Assembly: GCA_963761015.1 (NCBI GenBank)
Contig: CAVXFL010000005.1
Location: 23,192-87,191, forward strand
Source: CAVXFL01 sp963761015
GTDB lineage: Bacteria; Pseudomonadota; Alphaproteobacteria; Acetobacterales; Acetobacteraceae
DNA length: 64,000 nt
Direction of reading: 5' to 3'
The notes below the pieces were generated by a model, which did no database searches, had not been told where the DNA came from, and saw nothing but the letters and a program-made list of their open reading frames with translations. Shown piece after piece: positions 8,161-16,448 of the stretch. Every line of letters starts with the position of its first letter. Within the stretch, counting starts at the first letter, position 1. Both the position numbers and the translations under genes were made by a program.

Positions 8161-9243
8161 ATGACCGATCGGCTGGTCGTGGGAACCCGCAAGGGCCTGT
8201 TCGAAATCGCGCGCCGCGACGGCGCGTGGGCGGTCGCACAGGCGCAGTTCCTCGGCGATCCGGTTTCCGCCGTGCTCGGGCAAGCCGATGGCACGCTCTA
8301 CGCCGCGCTCGATCTCGGCCATTTCGGCGCCAAGCTGTGGCGGCGCGACATCACCGGCGCCTGGGACGAACTGGCGGTGCCGATGTTCCCGCCAAAGCCC
8401 GAGGACACGGCGGACGATCCGCATCCCTGGTCGCTCGGCAAAATCTGGGCGCTGGAACCGGGCGGCGTGCCCGGACGCATCTGGGCGGGCACCATGCCGG
8501 GCGGGCTGTTCCGTTCAGATGACGGCGGCGCCTCGTGGTCGCTGAACGACGCGCTCTGGCACATGCCGGAACGGCGGCAATGGATGGGCGTCGCCGGCGG
8601 CGAGCAGCCCGGCCTCAATTCCGTGCTGATCGACCCGCGCGATCCCGCCGATATCCGCATCGGCGTGTCCTGCGCCGGCGTCTGGGCCTCGACCAATTCC
8701 GGCGCCTCGTGGCGCATCATCAATCGCGGCATGTACAATGAATACATGCCGCCGGAGCGGCGCGAGGAGCCGATCGTGCAGGATGTGCACATGCTCGCCC
8801 GCTGCGCCGCACATCCCGAGATCGTCTGGTGCCAGCACCATAGCGGCGTTTACCGCTCGCACGATGCCGGTGCGACGTGGCGCGAAGTGACCGCGATCCG
8901 GCCGTCCAAGTTCGGCTTCGCGGTCGCGGCTCATCCGCGCGATCCCGACACCGCCTGGTTCGTTCCCGCCGTGAAGGACGAGCGGCGCATTCCGGTGGAC
9001 GGCCATGTCGTGGTGGCGCGCACGCGCGACGGCGGAAACAGCTTTGAGGTATTGCGCAACGGCCTGCCACAGCATCACGCCTACGATCTGGTCTGGCGCC
9101 ATGCGCTCGCGGTGGATGAGACCGGCGATCGGTTGGCTTTCGGCTCGACGAGCGGCGGATTGTGGATTTCCGAGGACGGCGGGGATTCCTGGACGATGCC
9201 CGATGCGCGGCTGCCGCCGATAGCCGCGGTGCGGTTTGCGTAA
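8161..9243 (+). CDS. BNR/Asp-box repeat beta-propeller protein (sialidase-like fold)
   Basis: Protein of 360 residues with a strong ribosome site (GGAGG) before ATG 8161. At least four Asp-box motifs, S-x-D-x-G-x-S/T-W, are visible: SDDGGASW, STNSGASW, SHDAGATW and SEDGGDSW, each closing one propeller blade. There is no signal peptide, so it is probably cytosolic. Residues expected of a true sialidase active site are not evident, so enzymatic sialidase activity should not be assumed. It forms a unit with the MoaD-like gene just upstream; the joint role is unknown. Confidence 0.8.
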   Translation: MTDRLVVGTRKGLFEIARRDGAWAVAQAQFLGDPVSAVLGQADGTLYAALDLGHFGAKLWRRDITGAWDELAVPMFPPKPEDTADDPHPWSLGKIWALEPGGVPGRIWAGTMPGGLFRSDDGGASWSLNDALWHMPERRQWMGVAGGEQPGLNSVLIDPRDPADIRIGVSCAGVWASTNSGASWRIINRGMYNEYMPPERREEPIVQDVHMLARCAAHPEIVWCQHHSGVYRSHDAGATWREVTAIRPSKFGFAVAAHPRDPDTAWFVPAVKDERRIPVDGHVVVARTRDGGNSFEVLRNGLPQHHAYDLVWRHALAVDETGDRLAFGSTSGGLWISEDGGDSWTMPDARLPPIAAVRFA

Positions 9244-9265
9244 TGGTGAGAACGAAAGGCCATCG

Positions 9266-9676
9266 ATGCAATTCATGCTGCTGATGATCCCTCGCGGATA
9301 CGAGAAAGCTCGGCCGGGCGCGATGCCGGACCCGGACGCGGTTGCCAAGATGATGAAGTTCAACACGGAGATGAAAGAGGCCGGCGTGTTGCTCGCGCTC
9401 GACGGGCTGCATCCCTTGTCGATGGGCGCGCGCGTCTCGTTCTCAGGCGGGCAGCCCACGGTGATCGACGGCACCGCGATCGAAGCGGGCGAGGTTCTGG
9501 GCGGCTACTGGACAATTCAGGTGAACGCGAAGGACGAGGCTATCGCGTGGGCCAAGCGCTGCCCTGCCTCCGACAACGAGGTGATCGAGATTCGCCAGGT
9601 GATGGAGTTCGCCGATTTCCCTCCCGAGGTGAAGCAGGCGGCCGCCGGATTTTCCGAATTGCAAGCGCAGGAATAA
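9266..9676 (+). CDS. YCII-related (DGPF-type) protein
   Basis: Protein of 136 residues of the YCII-related superfamily (ferredoxin-like alpha/beta barrel, dimeric). Family features are the N-terminal MQFMLLM strand, the central FNTEMKEAGVLLALDGLHPL helix-strand and the C-terminal GGYWTIQVNAKDEAIAWAK block. In many bacteria such genes travel with PhnB/VOC proteins and an ECF sigma factor; two VOC genes follow here, but no sigma factor is present. Biochemical role not established. Confidence 0.82.
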   Translation: MQFMLLMIPRGYEKARPGAMPDPDAVAKMMKFNTEMKEAGVLLALDGLHPLSMGARVSFSGGQPTVIDGTAIEAGEVLGGYWTIQVNAKDEAIAWAKRCPASDNEVIEIRQVMEFADFPPEVKQAAAGFSELQAQE

Positions 9677-9689
9677 CAGGAGAGAACGC

Positions 9690-10100
9690 ATGCAGATCCA
9701 GCCCTATCTGTCTTTCGACGGCCGCTGCGAGGAGGCGATCGCGTTCTACCAACACGCCCTCGGTGCCGAGGTGACGATGCTCATGCGCTGGAAGGACAAT
9801 CCCGAGCCGCAGCCGGGCATGGTCCGGCCCGGAACCGAAAACAATGTAATGCACGCGGGTATCCGGATCGGCGATAGCACGGTCCTGGCTTCCGACGGGC
9901 GTTGCCTGGGCAAGCCGGCGTTTCAGGGGTTCACGCTGTCGCTGACAGTGGCCGATGCGGCCGAGGCGGAGCGCGTGTTCGCGGCCCTCGGCGAAGGTGG
10001 GCAGGTGCAGATGCCGTTGGCGAAGACGTTCTTTTCGCCGAGCTTCGGCATGCTCGCCGACAAGTTCGGCGTGTCGTGGATGGTTTACGTCGCGCAGTGA
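9690..10100 (+). CDS. VOC-family protein (PhnB-like)
   Basis: Glyoxalase-fold protein of 136 residues. The start IQPYLSFDGRCEEAIAFYQHALGAEV and the end FFSPSFGMLADKFGVSWMVY are characteristic of the PhnB/YjdN branch of the vicinal-oxygen-chelate superfamily. A ribosome site (GGAGAG) precedes the ATG 13 bases after the YCII gene, so they are co-transcribed. Members bind a divalent metal; the reaction of this branch is not known. Confidence 0.85.
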   Translation: MQIQPYLSFDGRCEEAIAFYQHALGAEVTMLMRWKDNPEPQPGMVRPGTENNVMHAGIRIGDSTVLASDGRCLGKPAFQGFTLSLTVADAAEAERVFAALGEGGQVQMPLAKTFFSPSFGMLADKFGVSWMVYVAQ

Positions 10101-10139
10101 TCCCGGAACCGGCGCCCTTAGGTTTGGAGAAGGAACAGC

Positions 10140-10631
10140 ATGGCCGGCAAGCAGACGATCTCACCGTGTTTGTGGTTCGATGGCCGTGCCGAGGAGGCCG
10201 CGCGGTTCTATACGTCGATCTTCCGCAACTCGCGCCTCGATCATGTCGAACGCTCGAGCATCGATTATCCCGGAGGGAAGGCCGGCACTGTCATTCTGGT
10301 CGAGTTCACGCTGGCCGGACTGTCGTATCAGGCGCTGAACGGCGGCCCGCATGATCCGTTCAACGACGCGATCTCGCTGTCGGTGTCCTGCGCCAACCAG
10401 GAGGAGGTGGACCGGCTGTGGGACGCGCTGACAGCGGACGGCGGCAGGCCAGTGCAGTGCGGCTGGCTCAAGGACAAGTTCGGGGTTTCCTGGCAGATCG
10501 TGCCCGAGGAATTCGCGGCCATGCTGCGCGACGGTGATCGTGCGAGATCGCAGCGCGTGATGCACGCCATGATGCAAATGGTGAAACTCGATATCGCCGA
10601 ACTCCGACGAGCCTACAAAGGCGCAGACTGA
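10140..10631 (+). CDS. VOC-family protein (3-demethylubiquinone methyltransferase-like domain)
   Basis: Second glyoxalase-fold protein, 163 residues. KQTISPCLWFDGRAEEAARF, LNGGPHDPFNDAISLSVSC and CGWLKDKFGVSWQIVPEEF mark the PhnB-related branch often annotated as 3-demethylubiquinone-9 3-methyltransferase domain, a name that does not reflect shown activity. The last 40 residues (MQMVKLDIAELRRAY) form the conserved C-terminal helix. It follows the first VOC gene at 39 bases. Confidence 0.85.
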   Translation: MAGKQTISPCLWFDGRAEEAARFYTSIFRNSRLDHVERSSIDYPGGKAGTVILVEFTLAGLSYQALNGGPHDPFNDAISLSVSCANQEEVDRLWDALTADGGRPVQCGWLKDKFGVSWQIVPEEFAAMLRDGDRARSQRVMHAMMQMVKLDIAELRRAYKGAD

Positions 10632-10702
10632 GCCGCGTTCTTCGTCCAGAACGACGGAAATGATGGCGGCGGGGCGGTCGCTGCCGATATAATGCGCCCG
10701 CG

Positions 10703-11365
10703 ATGCGCCGTTCTCTCGCCCCGCTGCCCGGCTGGCTCTGGCTCGTGCTCGTGCTCGGCGCCGCCGGGCCCGGGTATGCCGATGTGCAGGTGCGGCACAT
10801 CCCCGAGCCCGCGCCCGGCAGCATCGGATTGCGCGGCGAGGAGCGCTACAGCCTGGCTCGCGATGATATCGCGGCAAGCCTCGGCTACGTCCCGACCAGC
10901 CTTACCCTGATCCTGCGCGTCAAGGGCCGACCCGGGCCGGTGAGTCTGGCCGACCAGGCTTCGCTGCTCCGGCCCTTGCTCGCGCGCTTCCTGCAGGATC
11001 ATTTGGCCACGCGGCGCGTCACCTTGCTGCTGACGGATCACGCCGAGATCGTGACAAGGTTGTCGGCCGTTCTCGCCTCGTGCCCGGGGTGGAACGGGGC
11101 GACGGGCAGGCCGCGGCGCGGTCCGCTCCGGCAATTCCTGGTCGACACCATCAACCGGCATGATCTCGCGGCGGAAATTGCGAAGGTGTTCGCCGAACAC
11201 GGCTATCGGCTCGCCGCCAACGGTGCGTCGCTGATCACCGAGGCACGCGCGAACGGCAAGCTCGTGCCGGTCGATATCCGCTATCTCAGCTTCGTGGCGG
11301 ACGGATCGCCTGCAACCCGGGGGAGAACAACATGGCCAACGCGGTTCCAGCATTCGACGTGCTGA
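10703..11365 (+). CDS. Exported protein of unknown family
   Basis: Protein of 220 residues not recognised. It starts with a clear signal peptide (PLPGWLWLVLVLGAAGPGYA, cleavage likely after residue 26), so it is exported. The mature part is mixed alpha/beta with a basic centre and a stretch LVPVDIRYLSFVADG near the end. Its 3' end overlaps the Tae4-like gene by 34 bases, giving a tightly linked pair. Possible readings are a periplasmic immunity protein for the amidase or an unrelated exported factor; it is longer than known Tai4 immunity proteins, so the first reading is only a hypothesis. Confidence 0.6.
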   Translation: MRRSLAPLPGWLWLVLVLGAAGPGYADVQVRHIPEPAPGSIGLRGEERYSLARDDIAASLGYVPTSLTLILRVKGRPGPVSLADQASLLRPLLARFLQDHLATRRVTLLLTDHAEIVTRLSAVLASCPGWNGATGRPRRGPLRQFLVDTINRHDLAAEIAKVFAEHGYRLAANGASLITEARANGKLVPVDIRYLSFVADGSPATRGRTTWPTRFQHSTC

Positions 11366-11886
11366 ACAAGAACTATCCGAATTTCGTCAGCGTCGAGACC
11401 GTGAAGCGTCTGATCGGCGGCGCCATCAACGACCTGGACGCTCCTCCCGATCAGCAGTGGCTGGGCGGCGCCAGCGGCAACACCTGCACGATCCGCCTCT
11501 CCCGTACGCTGAACTATTCCGGCGTTGCTATTCCGCACGATCCGCCGGGGCTGCGCACGGCGCGGGGCGCCGATCGGCTCAACTATGCCTTTGCCATGCA
11601 GGAGATGCGCCATTGGCTCACCGGCCATTTCGGCCCGCCGACGATCGACCGAGCCGGCGGCCCGCCGATCTCCCGGGACCCGTTCCGCGACAAGAAGGGC
11701 ATCATTGCGTTCGACATCCATTTCACCGATGCCAACGGTCACCTGGATTTGTGGGACGGACACACCTTTTACGACGAAGTCTACGGCCTGAGTCACGAGG
11801 GCCACGATTTCTTCGACATGGCGCGCCGGGTCTCGCTCTGGGTCACGGATGGTACGTCGGTTTGCCAGCGCCCTCCCGACGCATGA
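11332..11886 (+). CDS. Tae4-like peptidoglycan amidase (type VI effector family)
   Basis: Protein of 184 residues resembling Tae4 amidases, which cut the gamma-D-glutamyl-meso-diaminopimelate bond of peptidoglycan. Matching features in order: VKRLIGG near residue 24, GNTCTIRLSRTLNYSG with the candidate nucleophile Cys52, GADRLNYAF, then DKKGIIAF and the ANGHLDLWDG block with candidate His137. There is no signal peptide, as expected for a secretion-system cargo. A strong GGGGGAG ribosome site precedes ATG 11332. No type VI secretion gene is in the window. The 3' end overlaps the proposed hypF start. Assignment rests on motif order, not on a search. Confidence 0.68.
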   Translation: MANAVPAFDVLNKNYPNFVSVETVKRLIGGAINDLDAPPDQQWLGGASGNTCTIRLSRTLNYSGVAIPHDPPGLRTARGADRLNYAFAMQEMRHWLTGHFGPPTIDRAGGPPISRDPFRDKKGIIAFDIHFTDANGHLDLWDGHTFYDEVYGLSHEGHDFFDMARRVSLWVTDGTSVCQRPPDA

Positions 11887-14318
11887 ACCGTCGCCTGACT
11901 TGAGCGCCACCGATCCGGTCAACACGCCAACCGATCGCACGCTTGCGCCGCCGGCTTGCGAAGGTCGGGCGATCCGAGTGCGCGGGCTGGTGCAGGGCGT
12001 GGGATTCCGGCCCACCGTCTGGCGGATCGCACAAAGCTGTGGCATCGCCGGCGAGGTGTGGAACGACGCCGAGGGCGTGATGATCCGCGCCTGGGGTGAT
12101 AGCGGTGATATCGCACGGTTCACGCGGCTGCTGCGCGAGCGGGCGCCGCCACTGGCCCGCATCGACGCGGTGGAATCGGCGCCGCTGCGCGGCACGCCGA
12201 TTGATGCCGGCTTTCACATTCACGCCAGCCGGGCTGGGGACGCGCGCACCGGCATCGTGCCCGATTCGGCAATCTGCGTCGCGTGCACGGAGGAAACGCG
12301 CGATCCCGCCTCGCGCCGCTATCGCTATCCATTCGCCAACTGCACGCATTGCGGTCCACGCCTGTCTATCGTCGGGGCCATTCCGTACGACCGAGCATCG
12401 ACCACGATGCGCTCGTTCGCCATGTGCGGCGATTGTCGCGCGGAATACGAGGACCCGAACGACCGGCGCTTCCACGCGCAGCCGATCGCCTGCCCCGAAT
12501 GCGGTCCGCGCGCCTGGCTGGAAGGCGCGGAAGGACGGTGCATCGTACCGGAATCGCTGGGGGCGCGTGATGCCGTCGACGCCGCGCGCATCCTGCTGCT
12601 GCGCGGAAACATCGTGGCCGTGAAAGGCCTCGGCGGCTTTCATCTGGCGTGCGACGCGACCGACGAGCGCGCGGTGGCGCGGTTGCGCGCGGCGAAGCGG
12701 CGCGAGGCCAAGCCGTTCGCGCTCATGGCGCGCGACTTCGACCTCGTTCGCCGCTGCTGCGCCGTGTCACCAGAGGATGCGGCGGCGCTGCGCAGCCCGG
12801 CCGCGCCCATCATGATCATGCCGGCGCTGGCGGGCGCGCCGATCGCCGCGGGCGTGGCGCCGGGCGCGAACACGCTCGGCTTCATGCTGCCCTATTCGCC
12901 GCTGCACGCGCTGCTTCTGGAGGAGATCGCCGGCCCGATCGTCATGACCAGCGGCAATGTGTCGGACGAGCCGCAATGCACCGGCAATGATGAAGCGCGC
13001 GAGCGGCTCCGGGGCATCGCCGATTACATCCTCATGCACGATCGCGATATTGCGCGCCGGGTGGACGATTCGGTCGTTCGCGTCATGGCGGGCGCGCGCC
13101 GGGTCTTGCGCCGGGCGCGCGGTCATGCGCCGGCATCGTTGCCGCTGCCGCCAGGCTTTGCGTCCGCTGTCCAGGTTCTCGCCATGGGCGGCGAACTGAA
13201 GAACACGTTTTGCCTCGCGCGAGAGGGAGAGGCGATTCTCTCGCATCACATCGGGGACCTCGAGGAGGTCGCGGCCAATGCCGATTATGCGCAGGCGATC
13301 GCGGATTATTTGACGCTGTTCGAGCATCACGCCGGACATCATCGCGATTGACGCTCATCCCGAATATCTGTCCACGAAGCACGGGATCATATTGTCGGAG
13401 CGCTGCGCGCTGCCGCTTACGCCGGTGCAGCACCATCACGCGCACATCGCGTCCTGCATGGCGGAAACCGCCGTGGCGCTGAACGCCGGCCCGGTGATCG
13501 GGCTTGTTTTCGACGGGCTCGGCTACGGCGCGGACGCGACGCTGTGGGGCGGGGAGTTTCTGCTCGCCGACTATCGCGGCTATCGCCGGCTTGCGCATCT
13601 CGCGCCCGTCGCCATGCCGGGCGGCGTGCAGGCCATCCGGCAGCCCTGGCGGAACACCTACGCGCATCTGTGCGCGGCGCTCGGCTGGGAGCGCTTTATG
13701 GCCGATTACGGCGCGACCGCGCTGTTCGCGTTCCTGGCTGACAGACCGCGCGCGACGCTGGACGGCATGATCGCGCGCGGCATCAACGCGCCGCTCGCCA
13801 GTTCCTGCGGCCGGCTGTTCGATGCCGTGGCGGCGGCCATCGGCATCTGCCGCGACCGCGCGCAGTACGAGGGCCAGGCCGCGCTGGAACTGGAGGCCGC
13901 GGTGGACGAGGACGCGCTCGCGTTGGAAGATGACGCGCTGGCCTATCCGTTCGGCATCACGCGGCCGGCGCCACAGGGGCCGCTGTGTCTCGATCCCGCG
14001 CCGATGTGGCGGGCGCTGCTGGACGACATCGCCGCCCGCGTCACCATCGGTGTGATCGCGGCGCGTTTCCACCGCGGCCTCGCCATCGCGGCCGTTCGCA
14101 TGGTGGCGGCCGTGCGTCGATACGATCCCGAGGCCGCCAATGCGACGCGGATTGCGCTCTCGGGCGGGGTGTTCCAAAACCGCATTCTGCTCGAACAGCT
14201 CGTGGCCCGGCTGCCGGTCTTGGGCCTCGAGGTTCTAATGCACCGAGAAGTTCCTGCCAACGATGGCGGGCTTGCGCTGGGCCAAGCGGTGATAGCCGCG
14301 GCGACAGCGCGCGATTGA
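11849..14318 (+). pseudogene. hypF: Hydrogenase maturation carbamoyltransferase HypF, frameshifted near 13328
   Basis: HypF makes the thiocarbamate on HypE that becomes the cyanide ligands of NiFe hydrogenases. Domains in order: acylphosphatase (RGLVQGVGFRPTVWR), two zinc fingers (CVACTEE...CTHCGPR; CGDCRAEY...CPECGPR), a YrdC-like domain (VAVKGLGGFHLACDA) and a Kae1-like C-terminal domain (TPVQHHHAHIASCMAE, ALSGGVFQN). After DYLTLFEH the frame meets a premature stop; the expected TPDIIAIDAHPEYLSTKHG continues in the next frame, so one base is extra near 13328. Both halves are otherwise intact. The true start may be TTG 11900, since ATG 11849 lies inside the amidase gene. Confidence 0.9.
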
Positions 14319-14334
14319 GGAAACGAACGGCATC

Positions 14335-14625
14335 ATGTGTCTAGGCATTCCGGGGCGGATCGTCGAACTCATCAGCGCGGAGGACGCGCTGGCGATGGTG
14401 GACGTGGGCGGCGTGCGGCGGCCGGTGAACATCAGCTTCATCGTGTCCGACGATTGCCCGCCCGCTTCCTGCGTCGGCCTTTGGGTGCTGGTGCATGTCG
14501 GCTTCGCCATGAGCTGCATCGACGAGGACGAAGCCGCGCGCACGCTCGCGCTGTTGCAGGAAATGGAGGAGATGCAAGCGGAAATGGCGGCGATGCGCGC
14601 TTCGGCGGAAGCCTGGTCCGGATAG
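14335..14625 (+). CDS. hypC: Hydrogenase maturation chaperone HypC
   Basis: Small chaperone (96 residues) that, with HypD, assembles the Fe(CN)2CO unit and carries it to the large subunit. It begins with the invariant MCLGIPG; Cys2 is the iron ligand. GLWVLVHVGFAMSCIDEDEA is the family core. A Met/Glu-rich helical tail (EMEEMQAEMAAM) extends beyond most homologues. It follows hypF by 16 bases and precedes the SIS gene by 9 bases, in one operon. Confidence 0.95.
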   Translation: MCLGIPGRIVELISAEDALAMVDVGGVRRPVNISFIVSDDCPPASCVGLWVLVHVGFAMSCIDEDEAARTLALLQEMEEMQAEMAAMRASAEAWSG

Positions 14626-14634
14626 CGGCGACTC

Positions 14635-15324
14635 ATGTCCAACGAGCAGGCGCTGCACGCGCTTTACCCGTTCCTGCACGGCAAGAAGCAGGACGCGGCG
14701 AAATTGCACGCGGCGCTGCTCGAATCCACGGAACAGAAGGCGCGAGACAGCATCGCGGTCAAGCAGCGCTTCTTCGCCGAGAACGCGACGGCGGTTGTGT
14801 CTGCCGCCGAGGCCATCGCCGGTGTTTACCGCCAGGGCGGGCGCATGTTCAGCATGGGCAACGGCGGATCGAGCTGCGACGCGGCGCATTTCGCGGTGGA
14901 ATTCCTGCATCCCGTCACCGCCGGCCGCCCCGCGCTGACGGCGATCAATCTCGGTTGCGACATGGCGATGATCACCGCGGTCGGCAACGATGTCGGGTTC
15001 AACCACATCTTCGTCCGCCAGGTGATCGCCCAGGCGGGGCGCAACGACGGGCTGATCGGCTTCTCGACCAGCGGCAATTCGGAGAACATCCTGGCCGCGT
15101 TTGCCAAGGCGAAGGAAATCGGCGCGGTGACGATCGGCCTGTCCGGCTACGACGGCGGCAAGATGGCGCGCACCCCGGATGTCGATCATTGCCTGGTCGT
15201 GCCGAGCGACAGCATCCATCGCATTCAGGAGACGCACGTCACGATCTATCACATTCTCTGGGATCTCGTGCACACGCTGCTGGCCGAGGATCGCACCGGC
15301 CTTAGAGTTGGGGGCGCATCGTGA
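14635..15324 (+). CDS. SIS-domain (phosphoheptose isomerase-like) protein within the hyp operon
   Basis: Protein of 229 residues with one SIS sugar-phosphate domain: SMGNGGSSCDAAHFAVEFLH is the GmhA-type phosphate loop, GFSTSGNSENILAAFAKAKE the second binding loop, and HRIQETHVTIYHILWDLVH the C-terminal helix found in GmhA. It is locked between hypC and hypD: its stop codon overlaps the hypD GTG start by four bases. A role in heptose synthesis would not explain this position; a link to ligand synthesis for the hydrogenase metal centre is possible but unproven. Confidence 0.85.
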   Translation: MSNEQALHALYPFLHGKKQDAAKLHAALLESTEQKARDSIAVKQRFFAENATAVVSAAEAIAGVYRQGGRMFSMGNGGSSCDAAHFAVEFLHPVTAGRPALTAINLGCDMAMITAVGNDVGFNHIFVRQVIAQAGRNDGLIGFSTSGNSENILAAFAKAKEIGAVTIGLSGYDGGKMARTPDVDHCLVVPSDSIHRIQETHVTIYHILWDLVHTLLAEDRTGLRVGGAS

Positions 15325-16448
15325 AATACGTCGATGAATTCCGCGATCCCGCCAAGGCCCAGGCGTTGACCGCCGACATCCGCCGCCTGGTCGCGCGCAT
15401 TCCGCACGCACGGCAGCGGCCGTTGCAGATCATGGAGGTGTGCGGCGGGCACACGCACACGATCTTCCGCTACGGCATTCAGCAGATGCTGCCCGCGGAG
15501 GTGGAGTTCGTGCACGGACCGGGCTGTCCGGTCTGCGTGTTGCCGATGGGCCGCGTCGATGACTGCGTCGCGCTGGCGGAGCGGCCGGAGGTGATCTTCA
15601 CCACGTTCGGCGACGCCATGCGCGTGCCCGGCTCGCGCATGAGCCTGCTCAAGGCGAAGGCGGACGGCGCTGACGTGCGCATGGTCTATTCGCCGCTCGA
15701 CGCGCTCGGCTTGGCGCGAAAAAACCCGGATCGCGAGGTGATTTTCTTCGGTCTAGGTTTTGAAACGACCATGCCCAGCACGGCGATGACGCTGATCCAG
15801 GCGCGCGCCCAGGACGTGCGCAATTTCTCGTTGTTCTGCAACCACATCACCATCATCCCGACCATCAAGGCGATGCTGGATTCGCCGGAACTCCAGCTCG
15901 ACGGTTTTCTCGGCCCTGGCCATGTCAGCATGGTCATCGGCACGCGGCCCTACGCCTTCATCGCCGGACATTATCGCAAGCCGATCACCATCGCCGGGTT
16001 CGAGCCGCTCGATGTGCTGCAATCCACCTGGATGGTGCTGAAGCAGCTCGCCGAGGGCCGGTGCGAGGTGGAGAACCAGTATGGCCGCATCGTGCCGGAG
16101 GCCGGCAACACGCGGGCGCTCGCCGCGATCGGGGAGGTGTTCGAGCTGCGGGAATTTTTCGAGTGGCGCGGCCTCGGCTCGATCGATCACTCGGGTGTCC
16201 GCATCCGCCCCGGCTACGCCGCGTTCGATGCGGAGCGGAAGTTCGCCGTTCCCAACATCAAGATCGCCGATCCGAAATCGTGCCAGTGCGGCGAGGTGCT
16301 GAAAGGCGTGATCAAGCCGCGCGAGTGCAAGGTGTTCGGCGGCGCCTGCACGCCGGAAACGCCGCTCGGCTCCTTGATGGTCTCGTCCGAGGGCGCCTGC
16401 GCCGCCTATCACAATTACGGCCGGGTCGATGCGCTCGAACGTGTCTGA
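15321..16448 (+). CDS. hypD: Hydrogenase maturation protein HypD
   Basis: Iron-sulfur scaffold (375 residues) on which, with HypC, the Fe(CN)2CO group of NiFe hydrogenase is built. Key motifs: EVCGGHTHTIFRYG, HGPGCPVCVLP, the GFETTMP loop, the C-terminal cluster ligands CQCGEVLKG and CKVFGGACTPETPLG, and SSEGACAAY. The start is GTG in GTGA, overlapping the SIS stop codon. The 3' end overlaps hypE by 20 bases. Confidence 0.96.
   Translation: MKYVDEFRDPAKAQALTADIRRLVARIPHARQRPLQIMEVCGGHTHTIFRYGIQQMLPAEVEFVHGPGCPVCVLPMGRVDDCVALAERPEVIFTTFGDAMRVPGSRMSLLKAKADGADVRMVYSPLDALGLARKNPDREVIFFGLGFETTMPSTAMTLIQARAQDVRNFSLFCNHITIIPTIKAMLDSPELQLDGFLGPGHVSMVIGTRPYAFIAGHYRKPITIAGFEPLDVLQSTWMVLKQLAEGRCEVENQYGRIVPEAGNTRALAAIGEVFELREFFEWRGLGSIDHSGVRIRPGYAAFDAERKFAVPNIKIADPKSCQCGEVLKGVIKPRECKVFGGACTPETPLGSLMVSSEGACAAYHNYGRVDALERV

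Noticed and set aside
8161..9243. Calling the beta-propeller an exo-alpha-sialidase
   Set aside because: Asp-box repeats define the fold only. No signal peptide, and the arginine triad and other catalytic residues of sialidases were not identified.
10703..11886. A complete type VI secretion locus around the Tae4-like gene
   Set aside because: No VgrG, Hcp, Tss or PAAR-like gene could be recognised in the window; only the effector-like gene is present.
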